The notes under the pieces: generated by a model
What the model saw: only the letters and a program-made list of their open reading frames with translations
Databases searched by the model: none
What the model was told of the DNA's origin: nothing
Shown here: positions 24,012 to 32,232 of the stretch, in pieces
Position numbering within the stretch: the stretch's first letter is position 1
How the letters are laid out: every line of letters begins with the position of its first letter
DNA from: Falsiruegeria litorea R37
GTDB taxonomy: Bacteria > Pseudomonadota > Alphaproteobacteria > Rhodobacterales > Rhodobacteraceae
Direction: 5' to 3'
Length of the DNA stretch: 64,000 nucleotides
Assembly: GCF_900172225.1 (NCBI RefSeq)
Contig: NZ_FWFO01000001.1
Coordinates: 2,604,001-2,668,000 of the forward strand
Translations under genes and position numbers: made by a program

Positions 24012-26906
24012 ATGCTAAGGAAAAAGACCAACGGGGTTGCGAGACGCCCCCAGCGGACAAGTATCCTGTCCCAGGTTGGCGAAAAAACCGTCGACCGCCG
24101 CGCATTCCTGCGTGGTTCGGGCCTGGCGATCGGCGGTTTGGCCGCGATCAGTGCCACGGGTGGAACCGTGACACAGGCCAACGCCCAGACAGCGGCGGGC
24201 ACCGCCGTTGATACAGTGAAATCCGTTTGCACCCATTGTTCCGTCGGCTGCACCGTGGTGGCCGAGGTCTCCAGCGGCGTCTGGATCGGGCAAGAGCCCG
24301 GTTGGGACAGCCCCTTCAACCTGGGCGCCCACTGCGCCAAGGGCGCGTCAGTGCGCGAGCACGCGCATGGCGAACGCCGTCTCAAGTACCCGATGAAAAA
24401 AGAGGGTGGTGAGTGGAAGCGCATCAGCTGGGATGAGGCGATCAACGAGATCGGCGACGGCATGATGAAGATCCGCGACGAGAGCGGACCTGACAGCGTT
24501 TATTGGCTGGGATCGGCCAAACACAACAACGAACAGGCCTATCTGTTCCGCAAGTTCGCCGCCTATTGGGGCACGAACAACGTGGATCACCAGGCCCGGA
24601 TCTGTCACTCGACCACTGTTGCGGGTGTGGCGAATACATGGGGCTACGGCGCCATGACCAACAGCTACAACGACATCCACAACTCCAAAGCCATCTTCAT
24701 CATCGGCGGCAACCCGGCCGAGGCGCACCCCGTCTCGTTGTTGCATGTTCTGCGCGCAAAAGAGCAGAACAACGCACCGCTTATCGTCTGCGACCCGCGG
24801 TTTACGCGCACTGCAGCCCACGCTGATGAATATGTCCGCTTCCGTCCGGGTACGGACGTTGCCCTGATCTGGGGCATCCTGTGGCACATCTTCGACAACG
24901 GCTGGGAGGACAAAGAGTTCATCCGCACCCGTGTCTGGGGCATGGATCAGATCCGCGAAGAAGTTCGCAAGTGGAACCCTGATGAAGTCGAACGCGTCAC
25001 CGGCACCCCCGGTGAACAGCTGCGCCGTGTTGCGCGTACCATGGCCAACAACCGTCCCGGTACGGTGATCTGGTGCATGGGTGGCACGCAGCACACCAAC
25101 GGCAACAACAACACGCGTGCCTACTGCATCCTGCAACTGGCCCTTGGCAACATGGGCACGAGCGGAGGCGGTACCAACATCTTCCGCGGCCACGACAACG
25201 TGCAAGGCGCAACCGATCTGGGCGTGCTGTCCCACACCCTGCCTGGCTATTATGGCCTGTCCAAGGGTGCGTGGGGTCACTGGGCTCGCGTTTGGGAAGA
25301 AGAGCCCGAATGGCTTGCCAGCCAATTCGATTCCATCAAGGACAAGGACGGCAAGGACAAGTCGCTCCAGAATGAGCGGGGTATCCCGGTCAGCCGCTGG
25401 ATCGACGGGGTTCTTGAGGACGCCGACAACATGGACCAACCCAACAAGGTTCGCGCCATGGTGCTTTGGGGTCACGCGCCGAACTCGCAAACGCGCGGTC
25501 CTGAGATGAAGACGGCGATGGAACAGCTGGACATGCTGGTGGTGGTTGACCCCTACCCGACTGTCTCGGCCGTTCTGCATGATCGTACCGACGGGGTCTA
25601 CCTGCTGCCAGCGTGCACGCAGTTCGAAACCCGAGGCTCGGTCACTGCGTCGAACCGCTCGTTCCAGTGGCGCGACAAGGTTGTCGATCCCCTGTTCGAG
25701 AGCTTGCCGGATGAGGTCATCATGGCCAAGTTCGCCAACAAGTTCGGCTGGGCAGATCGCCTGTTCCGCAACATCGAGATGGACGATCCGGAAACGCCAA
25801 ACGTCGAAAGCATCACGCGAGAGTTCAACCGAGGTCTCTGGACCATCGGGTATACCGGGCAGGACCCGGACCGGCTCAAGCTGCATATGGCGAACCAGCA
25901 CACCTTTGACCGCACCACGCTGCGCGCAAACGGTGGACCGGCAGATGGCGACTACTATGGCCTGCCATGGCCATGCTGGGGCACCGCCGAGATGGGTCAT
26001 CCCGGTACGCCGAACCTGTATGACATGTCCAAACCGGTGGCCGAAGGTGGCCTGACATTCCGCGCCCGCTTTGGCGTGGAACGTGATGGCGACAACCTGC
26101 TGGCCGAAGGGGTCTATTCTGCGGGCTCGGAAATTCAGGATGGCTATCCTGAGTTCACGATGCAGATGCTGATGGATCTTGGCTGGGATGGTGATCTGAC
26201 CGACGACGAACGCGCCGCAATCGACGCGGTTGCCGGTCCCAAGACCAACTGGAAGACCGACCTGTCGGGCGGCATCCAGCGGGTTGCGATCGCGCATGGC
26301 TGTGCCCCCTTTGGCAACGCCAAGGCCCGTGCCGTGGTCTGGACCTTCCCGGATCCGATCCCACTGCACCGCGAGCCGCTCTATACGCCGCGGCGCGATC
26401 TGGTGGCCGACTATCCCACCTACGAGGACCGTCAGAGCTATCGCCTGCCGACCCTCTATGCGTCGATCCAAAAGAACGACTTTTCAAAGGATTACCCGAT
26501 AATCCTCACGTCAGGTCGTCTGGTGGAATACGAAGGTGGCGGTGACGAGACCCGGTCGAACCCCTGGCTTGCTGAGCTTCAGCAGGACATGTTCGTCGAG
26601 ATCAATCCGCGCGATGCCAACAACCTTGGCATTCGCGATGGTTCTCAGGTCTGGGTCGAAGGCCCCGAGGGCGGCAAAGTCAAAGTCATGGCGATGCTGA
26701 CCGAAAGGGTCGGAGCCGGAGTGGCCTTTATGCCATTCCATTTCGGTGGCCATTTCCAAGGGGACGACCTGAGGCACAAATACCCCTCAGGCGCGGATCC
26801 TTATGTGCTGGGCGAAAGCTCGAACACGGCACAGACCTATGGCTATGATTCAGTGACCCAGATGCAAGAGACCAAGACCACTCTCTGCAAAATCTGGACA
26901 GCGTAA
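24012..26906 (+). CDS. fdhA: Formate dehydrogenase catalytic (alpha) subunit, Cys-type, W/Mo-bisPGD
   Basis: Periplasmic catalytic subunit (964 residues) oxidising formate to CO2 at a bis-MGD cofactor. A Tat signal with DRRAFLRG (Arg29-Arg30) precedes the mature part. The proximal 4Fe-4S cluster is bound by Cys73, Cys76, Cys80 and Cys108, with the usual Lys110 between cluster and pterin. The metal ligand is Cys198, followed by His199 (ARICHSTT), where selenoenzymes have selenocysteine. TWGYGAMTNS and the C-terminal molydopterin-dinucleotide domain are complete. The nearby tupABC genes suggest tungsten rather than molybdenum. fdhB follows after 12 bases. A strong GGGAGGAAAG ribosome site supports the start. 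Confidence 0.95.
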   Translation: MLRKKTNGVARRPQRTSILSQVGEKTVDRRAFLRGSGLAIGGLAAISATGGTVTQANAQTAAGTAVDTVKSVCTHCSVGCTVVAEVSSGVWIGQEPGWDSPFNLGAHCAKGASVREHAHGERRLKYPMKKEGGEWKRISWDEAINEIGDGMMKIRDESGPDSVYWLGSAKHNNEQAYLFRKFAAYWGTNNVDHQARICHSTTVAGVANTWGYGAMTNSYNDIHNSKAIFIIGGNPAEAHPVSLLHVLRAKEQNNAPLIVCDPRFTRTAAHADEYVRFRPGTDVALIWGILWHIFDNGWEDKEFIRTRVWGMDQIREEVRKWNPDEVERVTGTPGEQLRRVARTMANNRPGTVIWCMGGTQHTNGNNNTRAYCILQLALGNMGTSGGGTNIFRGHDNVQGATDLGVLSHTLPGYYGLSKGAWGHWARVWEEEPEWLASQFDSIKDKDGKDKSLQNERGIPVSRWIDGVLEDADNMDQPNKVRAMVLWGHAPNSQTRGPEMKTAMEQLDMLVVVDPYPTVSAVLHDRTDGVYLLPACTQFETRGSVTASNRSFQWRDKVVDPLFESLPDEVIMAKFANKFGWADRLFRNIEMDDPETPNVESITREFNRGLWTIGYTGQDPDRLKLHMANQHTFDRTTLRANGGPADGDYYGLPWPCWGTAEMGHPGTPNLYDMSKPVAEGGLTFRARFGVERDGDNLLAEGVYSAGSEIQDGYPEFTMQMLMDLGWDGDLTDDERAAIDAVAGPKTNWKTDLSGGIQRVAIAHGCAPFGNAKARAVVWTFPDPIPLHREPLYTPRRDLVADYPTYEDRQSYRLPTLYASIQKNDFSKDYPIILTSGRLVEYEGGGDETRSNPWLAELQQDMFVEINPRDANNLGIRDGSQVWVEGPEGGKVKVMAMLTERVGAGVAFMPFHFGGHFQGDDLRHKYPSGADPYVLGESSNTAQTYGYDSVTQMQETKTTLCKIWTA

Positions 26907-26918
26907 GGAGGACCCAAC

Positions 26919-27512
26919 ATGGCAAGAGCAAAGTTTCTTTGTGACTCTGAACGCTGCATCGAATGCAATGCCTGTGTAACGGCCTGTAAGAACGAACATG
27001 AAGTGCCCTGGGGCATCAACCGCCGCCGAGTGGTGACCATCAATGATGGCAAACCTGGTGAACGGTCGATTTCCGTGGCCTGCATGCATTGTTCTGACGC
27101 GCCCTGCATGGCGGTGTGTCCGGTGGATTGTTTCTACCAGAACGAGGAAGGCGTGGTTCTGCACTCCAAGGACCTGTGCATCGGCTGTGGCTATTGCTTC
27201 TACGCGTGCCCCTTTGGCGCGCCGCAATACCCGCAAGCGGGCAACTTCGGCTCACGCGGCAAGATGGACAAATGTACCTTCTGCGCCGGTGGCCCTGAAG
27301 AAAACCACTCCACCGCCGAGTTCGCCAAATATGGCCGCAACCGGATCGCCGAGGGCAAACTGCCCCTTTGCGCCGAGATGTGTGCCACCAAGGCCCTGCT
27401 CGCTGGCGACGGCGACGTGGTGTCGGCCATCTACCGCGAACGCGTTGTGGCGCGCGGCTTTGGCACCGGCGCCTGGGGCTGGGGAACCGCCTATGAACAG
27501 AAAGGCGGCTGA
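26919..27512 (+). CDS. fdhB: Formate dehydrogenase iron-sulfur (beta) subunit
   Basis: Electron-transfer subunit (197 residues) with the 16-Cys pattern for four 4Fe-4S clusters: CIECNACVTACKNEHEV near the N terminus, CMHCSDAPCMAVCPVD, CIGCGYCFYACPFGAP, then CTFCAGG with CAEMCATKALL. It passes electrons from FdhA to the cytochrome b subunit. There is no Tat signal of its own, as usual; it would be exported bound to FdhA. The length fits FDH3-type beta subunits, which lack the C-terminal transmembrane anchor of FdnH. Separated from fdhC by 97 bp containing two hairpins. Confidence 0.95.
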   Translation: MARAKFLCDSERCIECNACVTACKNEHEVPWGINRRRVVTINDGKPGERSISVACMHCSDAPCMAVCPVDCFYQNEEGVVLHSKDLCIGCGYCFYACPFGAPQYPQAGNFGSRGKMDKCTFCAGGPEENHSTAEFAKYGRNRIAEGKLPLCAEMCATKALLAGDGDVVSAIYRERVVARGFGTGAWGWGTAYEQKGG

Positions 27513-27520
27513 TGCCGCTG

Positions 27521-27576
27521 GGGCCGCCCTGACGCGGCCCTGCTCTGATCCTTGGGATGGCCCGCCTTGGCGGGCC
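27521..27576 (+). other. Two adjacent hairpins between fdhB and fdhC
   Basis: First stem: GGGCCGC (27521-27527) with GCGGCCC (27534-27540). Second stem: GGCCCGCC (27559-27566) with GGCGGGCC (27569-27576). Neither is followed by a T-run, so they look like intercistronic stabilisers or processing sites that could set the ratio of FdhAB to the membrane subunit. Confidence 0.5.
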
Positions 27577-27609
27577 GTTCCCTGACGCATAGACAACAGG
27601 ACTGCCGAC

Positions 27610-28806
27610 ATGTTCCGTTTCATTGCCGCCCTTATCCTTGCCTGTTTCGTGACGGCCCTGCCCGTTGCTGCGCAAGAGGCCGCCCCAGAGGCGCCTCGCG
27701 CGGAGACTGGCGGCGCCACAACGCTCGAAGACATCATGGCGCGACAGCGCGGCGAAAAGGTCGATGACGAGTATCGATCCTCTAACACCGGCGCGGGCAA
27801 CACCGAGGCGTTGATCGGGCAGCTTGGCACGCGCGGCGTGGCCTCGGACAGCGACCTGTATCGCGCGCTGCGCTATGGCTCGGCCGATATCACCGTGTCC
27901 TCTCGTGGCCCGGCCTCGGATGTGATCATCCAGGACGGCGGCATGTGGTGGCTGACCTTCCGTACCGGCCCCCTGCGCACCTATGGCACCTACATTCTGG
28001 GTGGCATGCTGGGTGTGCTGGTCCTGTTCTTCATCCTGCGCGGCAAGATCCGTATCGAGGGCGAACGCACCGGCCGCCGCATCCTGCGCTTCAACGGCTT
28101 CGAGCGTTTTGGCCATTGGCTGTTTGGCGGCTCCTTCCTGATCCTTGGCGCCACCGGGCTGATCACGCTCTATGGCCGCGACTTCCTGATCCCGCTCATT
28201 GGCCGCGACGGCTTTGCCATGATCGCGCAGGGGTGCAAATGGCTGCACAACAACATCGCCTGGGCCTTTATGCTGGGGCTGGTGATCATCACCGTGAACT
28301 GGGTCGCCCACAACATCCCCAACCGACACGATCTGAAATGGCTGGCCGCTGGCGGTGGCCTGTTTACCAAAGGCTCACACCCTCCTGCCCGCAAATTCAA
28401 CGCCGGGCAAAAGATCATCTTCTGGGCCTGCGTGGTTCTGGGGATCTCGATCAGCCTGTCGGGCCTGTCGCTGCTCTTTCCCTTTGAGATGCCGATGTTT
28501 GCCAAGACCTTTGTGCTTGCGAATGCCACCGGCCTCCCTGAGCTCATGGGCCTGAACCTGCCAGAGCAGATGTCACCCCACGAAGAGATGCAATATGCTC
28601 AAGTTTGGCACGTCATGGTCGCCTATGGCTTCCTCGCGATCATCTTTGCCCACATCTATTTGGGCTCGGTCGGCATGGAAGGCGCATTCGACGCCATGAG
28701 CACCGGCGAAGTCGAAGAACAATGGGCGCGCGAGCATCACCCCAATTGGCTGGAAGAGGTCAAAGACGCCGAACCCAAAGGCGGCGCGGCCTCCCCCGCC
28801 GAATAA
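27610..28806 (+). CDS. fdhC: Formate dehydrogenase cytochrome b (gamma) subunit
   Basis: Membrane subunit (398 residues) that anchors the enzyme and passes electrons towards quinone. A signal peptide (ALPVAAQ, cleavage near 22) is followed by a periplasmic stretch of about 95 residues, as in the longer FdoI relatives. Then come about five hydrophobic segments with the b-type heme histidines (RFGHWLFGGS, KWLHNNIAWAFM, YAQVWHVMVAYGF). The family pattern GSVGMEGAFDAMSTGEVEEQWAREHH closes the protein. Its stop codon is immediately followed by the ATG of the WD40/cytochrome gene, pointing to coupled translation and joint function. Confidence 0.94.
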   Translation: MFRFIAALILACFVTALPVAAQEAAPEAPRAETGGATTLEDIMARQRGEKVDDEYRSSNTGAGNTEALIGQLGTRGVASDSDLYRALRYGSADITVSSRGPASDVIIQDGGMWWLTFRTGPLRTYGTYILGGMLGVLVLFFILRGKIRIEGERTGRRILRFNGFERFGHWLFGGSFLILGATGLITLYGRDFLIPLIGRDGFAMIAQGCKWLHNNIAWAFMLGLVIITVNWVAHNIPNRHDLKWLAAGGGLFTKGSHPPARKFNAGQKIIFWACVVLGISISLSGLSLLFPFEMPMFAKTFVLANATGLPELMGLNLPEQMSPHEEMQYAQVWHVMVAYGFLAIIFAHIYLGSVGMEGAFDAMSTGEVEEQWAREHHPNWLEEVKDAEPKGGAASPAE

Positions 28807-30081
28807 ATGCGCGCGCTGCTGGCCGCGCTTTTGTTGCTGCCGCCTGCCATGGCGGCGGCGGATTTCTTTACCCTCAAGGGTCACGGCGGCCCGATCATGG
28901 GCATCGCCAGCGCCCCTGACGGACGCATCGCCACGGCCAGTTTCGACAACACCGTGGGGCTTTGGACCGATGGCGCCCCCCAATGGCTTGAAGGCCACGA
29001 GGCGGCCGTAAACGTCGTGTTGTTCAACGGCACCGGGGTCTATTCCGCGGGTGATGACTTCACCCTGCGGCACTGGCCCGGTGGAGAAATCCTGGGCCGC
29101 CACAAAGGCAAGATCGTTGATCTGGCCGCCAGCAAAACCCATGTCGCAAGCGCCAGCTGGGACGGCACCATTGGGATCTGGCCGCTGGATGGCAGCCCGC
29201 CGCAGATGTTGCCCCTAGGCAGTGGTGGCATCAATGCCGTCACCTTTTCCCCGGATGGAACGCAGCTCTATTCCGCTGGAACCGACGGCACCCTGCGCCT
29301 GTGGGATGTGGCAACGGGCGAAGAACGCCAACAACTGTTGCGTCATGGTTTTGGCCTGAACGAGCTGCTGATCAACGCGGATGACGGCTGGCTGGCCTAT
29401 GGTGCTGTCGATGGCGGCACTCGTATTCTGGACTTGCAAAGTGGTGAGGCGCTGCACGATTTCACCCTGGACCGTCGGCCTATTCTGGCGCTCGCACTCA
29501 GCCCAGATCGACATCACCTCGCAGTCGGGGATGGAGAGGGCTACATCATGGTGATCGACACACAAAGCTGGCGCATCACGCGCGATTTTCGCGCCACCCT
29601 GCGCGGTCCCATCTGGGCGCTGGCGTTTTCGGCGGACGGTCAAAACATTCATGCAGGCGGCATTGATGATGCCATGTACAGCTGGCCGCTGGCCTCGCTC
29701 AGCGAACATGAACAGATGGCCCAAGACGCGCGCAGCTTTCTGAAAGACCCTGATGAGATGGACAATGGCGAGCGGCAGTTTGCCCGCAAATGTTCGATCT
29801 GCCACGCGTTGACGCCAGATGGTAAGCGGCGCGCCGGCCCCACGCTCCACGGAGTTTTTGGCAGGCCAGCGGGCACCGTACCGGGATATCTTTATTCCCA
29901 GACATTGACGGGATCGGACATAATCTGGTCAGATGACACGATAAATCAGCTTTTCGATCTGGGCCCGGACCATTACATTCCCGGATCAAAGATGCCGATG
30001 CAACGGATCACCGGGGCGCAGGATCGTGCGGATCTGATCGCCTATTTGCGTCGGGCCACAGCACCGGAGGACACGAAATGA
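28807..30081 (+). CDS. WD40 beta-propeller fused to a class I cytochrome c
   Basis: A 424-residue periplasmic protein. A signal peptide (LLLPPAMAAA) is followed by six to seven WD40-like repeats at about 20-305; examples are GHGGPIMGIASAPDGRIATA and GGINAVTFSPDGTQLYSAG. A c-type heme domain has CSICH at 329-333 and MPMQRI near the end, where Met would be the sixth ligand. The HALTPDGKRRAGPTLHGVFG segment is typical of class I cytochrome c. It begins directly after the fdhC stop (TAAATG), so it belongs to the formate dehydrogenase operon. The propeller could dock on FdhA or on a partner oxidase; this is inferred, not shown. Confidence 0.88.
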   Translation: MRALLAALLLLPPAMAAADFFTLKGHGGPIMGIASAPDGRIATASFDNTVGLWTDGAPQWLEGHEAAVNVVLFNGTGVYSAGDDFTLRHWPGGEILGRHKGKIVDLAASKTHVASASWDGTIGIWPLDGSPPQMLPLGSGGINAVTFSPDGTQLYSAGTDGTLRLWDVATGEERQQLLRHGFGLNELLINADDGWLAYGAVDGGTRILDLQSGEALHDFTLDRRPILALALSPDRHHLAVGDGEGYIMVIDTQSWRITRDFRATLRGPIWALAFSADGQNIHAGGIDDAMYSWPLASLSEHEQMAQDARSFLKDPDEMDNGERQFARKCSICHALTPDGKRRAGPTLHGVFGRPAGTVPGYLYSQTLTGSDIIWSDDTINQLFDLGPDHYIPGSKMPMQRITGAQDRADLIAYLRRATAPEDTK

Positions 30082-30203
30082 AAGCCTTTCTTTCCGCTCT
30101 TGCCGCGATGGCCGTGATCACCGTTGCCGCCCCCGTTGCGCTTGATGCCGTGGGGTTCACCGCTGCCGACAGCACCACCAGTTCCTCGGTGCGCCTCGAC
30201 TAG
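30078..30203 (+). CDS. 41-residue membrane or secreted peptide at the end of the fdh operon
   Basis: A small open frame starts at ATG 30078 and overlaps the stop of the WD40-cytochrome gene (ATGA). It encodes 41 residues: Met-Lys, a hydrophobic stretch (FLSALAAMAVITVAAPVA) and a polar tail rich in Ser and Thr (FTAADSTTSSSVRLD). The shape fits either an uncleaved single-span anchor or a signal peptide with a short mature tail. A GGAGG-like site lies about 9 bases upstream (ACCGGAGGACACGAA). I do not recognise a family. Operon position suggests a small accessory subunit of the dehydrogenase-cytochrome complex. Confidence 0.65.
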   Translation: MKAFLSALAAMAVITVAAPVALDAVGFTAADSTTSSSVRLD

Positions 30204-30282
30204 CCCCACTCCTGCGGCTTCGGGCCTCGCACAGCGTGCCTCGACATTCTGGCGCTGGTGGTATCTGGTGTAAACTCAGCCT

Positions 30283-30297
30283 GTTATCAAACATAAC
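30283..30297. promoter_or_regulatory. Candidate operator of the HTH-PBP regulator
   Basis: Inverted repeat GTTAT-N5-ATAAC ending 9 bases before the ATG of the regulator. Position and symmetry suggest autoregulation. I see no second clear copy in front of tupB, so the target set is open. Confidence 0.35.
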
Positions 30298-30306
30298 CAA
30301 ACTTAG

Positions 30307-31179
30307 ATGTCCGATTACCTGACCACCCGCGAATTGGCCGAACTGTTGCGCCTGGGCGAACGCAAGGTCTATGACCTGGCGTCCTCGGGCGAGATCCCTT
30401 GCGTGCGCGCCACCGGTAAGCTGCTGTTTCCCCGCGCCGAGATCGCCGCCTGGCTGGCCGCCTCGCGCACAGGGCCACAGGTGGCCGAACCGCCTCTGCC
30501 CGCGATCGTTGCTGGCAGTCACGACCCGTTGCTGGACTGGGCAATCCGCGAAAGTGGCTCGGGGCTCGCGACCTTTTATGACGGTTCGTTTGACGGGTTA
30601 GAGCGGCTGGCGGAACGATCTGCCCAGGCCGCAGCACTGCATATCCACGAAGAAGAGGGGTTCAACACTGGTTCCCTGCGTGACCGCCTGGGCGAAGCGC
30701 CAGTGGTTTTGATCGAAGTGGCCCGCCGCCAACGCGGGTTACTATTGGCCCCAGGCGTCGCGGATATCGACGGTTTTGGCGATTTGGCAGGACGCCGCGT
30801 TGTCCTGCGCCAATCCACGGCGGCGAGCCAACATCTGTTCCTGTCCGAGCTGGCTGCACATGATCTGTCCCCGGAAGATCTGCAAACTCCTGCCCCCTGC
30901 GCCCGCACCGAAGAGGACATGGCCATTGCTCTGCAGAGCGGTAAGGGAGAGGTCGGGTTCGGACTGGGCGCAATGGCGCGGCTCTACCGGCTGGGTTTCA
31001 TCCCCACCCACAGCGAGCGCGTCGATCTGGCCATTTGGCGCCGGGCCGCCTTTGATGCGCCGATGCAGGCGCTCTTGTCGTTCCTGCGCTCGGACCGTTT
31101 CTCCGCCCGCGCAGGTGAGATGGGCGGATACGACCTGACCCACGCGGGCCAGGTCCGTCACAACGGTGCCAGCGGCTAA
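30307..31179 (+). CDS. Excisionase-type HTH regulator with a substrate-binding (oxyanion-sensor-like) domain
   Basis: A 290-residue cytoplasmic regulator. The N-terminal 55 residues form an AlpA/MerR-like winged helix (YLTTRELAELLRLGERKVYD, then FPRAEIAAWLA). The rest is a PBP-like domain (about 68-275; VAGSHDPLLDWAIRESGSGL, then GRRVVLRQSTAASQHLFL, then SGKGEVGFGLGAMARLYRLGF) as found in ModE-independent molybdate and tungstate regulators. It lies between the formate dehydrogenase operon and the convergent tungstate importer genes, so tungstate- or molybdate-dependent control of both is likely. The ligand is inferred from context only. A candidate operator overlaps its own promoter region. 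Confidence 0.82.
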   Translation: MSDYLTTRELAELLRLGERKVYDLASSGEIPCVRATGKLLFPRAEIAAWLAASRTGPQVAEPPLPAIVAGSHDPLLDWAIRESGSGLATFYDGSFDGLERLAERSAQAAALHIHEEEGFNTGSLRDRLGEAPVVLIEVARRQRGLLLAPGVADIDGFGDLAGRRVVLRQSTAASQHLFLSELAAHDLSPEDLQTPAPCARTEEDMAIALQSGKGEVGFGLGAMARLYRLGFIPTHSERVDLAIWRRAAFDAPMQALLSFLRSDRFSARAGEMGGYDLTHAGQVRHNGASG

Positions 31180-31188
31180 CCTGTCCCT

Positions 31189-31224
31189 TTTCTTCTTGTT
31201 CCAAAATACGGTCACCGAAGGCTT
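31189..31224 (-). repeat. Dispersed repeat R1, copy 2
   Basis: On the minus strand this reads AAGCCTTCGGTGACCGTATT followed by TTGGAACAAGAAGAAAA. It is a diverged version of the sequence found after the CBS/DUF294 gene (12793-12830) and after preA (43641-43603). It lies downstream of tupA, separated from it by repeat R2. Confidence 0.6.
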
Positions 31225-31250
31225 TGGCCGCAGGCCAAATCGACAGGACC

Positions 31251-31381
31251 GGAAGCACTCCCGCCCGTCGTCGATGCCCCTGGCGGGACACCTCCTCCCG
31301 TTGGGCCAGGCTCATGCGGGCTCTGCCCGCATGAGCCTGGCCCCCTGCCGTCCGCAGGACGCAAGACCGAAAGGTCGCGCA
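31251..31381 (-). repeat. Dispersed structured repeat R2, copy A
   Basis: On the minus strand it contains GGCCCAACGGGAGGAGG, then a hairpin (TGTCCC-GCCA-GGGGCA) and the constant tail TCGACGACGGGCGGGAG, as in copies B (33862-34041) and C (60186-60428). The 5' part has the hairpin CGTCC-TGC-GGACG (31349-31361). The middle is a 19-bp perfect hairpin, arms 31303-31321 and 31325-31343, 3-base loop. It lies between two convergent genes and could also end transcription from both sides. Confidence 0.75.
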
Positions 31382-31385
31382 GAAG

Positions 31386-32201
31386 CTACCGTGCGTTTGG
31401 AAAAAACAGCTGCTCACCGTCAAGCTTGTAGTTGGCAATCGCCGCCTGCCCATCCGGCCCAACCAACCAATCAATAAACCGTTGCCCAGTCTCGGCACGA
31501 ACATTGGGATGCTTATCAGGATTTACGAGGATTACGCCATATTGGTTGAAAAGCCTCGGATCGCCCTCAACCAAAATCTCTAACCCATGAGCATTTCCAA
31601 ACGCCAACCATGTCGCCCGGTCGGTCAACGTATACGCCGCCATACCCGCGGCAACATTCAGCGTCGCCCCCATGCCAGACCCCGTCTCGCGATACCAGCT
31701 GCCCGACGCTTGTGCGACATCCACTCCGGTCGCCGCCCACTGGCGTAATTCGGCTTTATGCGTGCCGCTGTCATCCCCACGCGATGCGAAGATGGCTTTG
31801 GCCTCGGCAATCGCCTTCAACGCGGCAGTTGCGCTAGAACCGCCGCGAATGCCCGCCGGGTCATCCTTGGGGCCAACGATGACAAAGTCATTATACATCA
31901 CGTCCTGGCGCGACACGCCCCACCCCTGTGTGACAAAGGCCTCTTCGGCGGGTTTCGCATGCACCAGCAGCACATCCCCGTCGCCGTTGCGTGCATTGCG
32001 GATCGCTTGCCCTGTGCCCACGGCCACAACCCGCACATCAATCCCCGTTTCGGCCTCAAACCACGGCAGGATCGCGTCAAAAAGACCCGAATTCTGCGTT
32101 GAAGTGGTCGATTGCACCACGATAAAGGGGTCTGCCGCCTGCACAGGCCCCGTCACCACAACAAGCGCTGCGATGCCTGCGCGCACCCAATGTTTTATCA
32201 T
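31386..32201 (-). CDS. tupA: Tungstate ABC transporter substrate-binding protein
   Basis: Periplasmic oxyanion-binding protein (271 residues) with a signal peptide ending near AQAAD (residue 23). The TupA signature VVQSTTSTQNSGL (28-40) supplies Thr/Ser contacts to tungstate; further family blocks are GDGDVLLVHAKPAE, FVIVGPKDDPAGI and FASRGDDSGTHKAEL. These distinguish TupA from ModA, which has a different N-terminal pattern. The length matches the family. It is the third gene of tupB-tupC-tupA on the minus strand, 31 bases after tupC. High-affinity tungstate supply fits the formate dehydrogenase encoded next to it. Confidence 0.93.
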   Translation of the reverse strand: MIKHWVRAGIAALVVVTGPVQAADPFIVVQSTTSTQNSGLFDAILPWFEAETGIDVRVVAVGTGQAIRNARNGDGDVLLVHAKPAEEAFVTQGWGVSRQDVMYNDFVIVGPKDDPAGIRGGSSATAALKAIAEAKAIFASRGDDSGTHKAELRQWAATGVDVAQASGSWYRETGSGMGATLNVAAGMAAYTLTDRATWLAFGNAHGLEILVEGDPRLFNQYGVILVNPDKHPNVRAETGQRFIDWLVGPDGQAAIANYKLDGEQLFFPNAR

Positions 32202-32232
32202 GCCTCATATCTCTCTGATTTGTTGTCCGAGG

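Noticed and set aside
24348-26471. A 707-codon minus-strand frame opposite fdhA
   Set aside because: fdhA has all family motifs on the plus strand; the reverse frame shows none.
31303-31343. The 19-bp hairpin in R2 copy A as a standard terminator
   Set aside because: The stem is strong but no T-run follows on either strand. It is therefore reported as part of the repeat.
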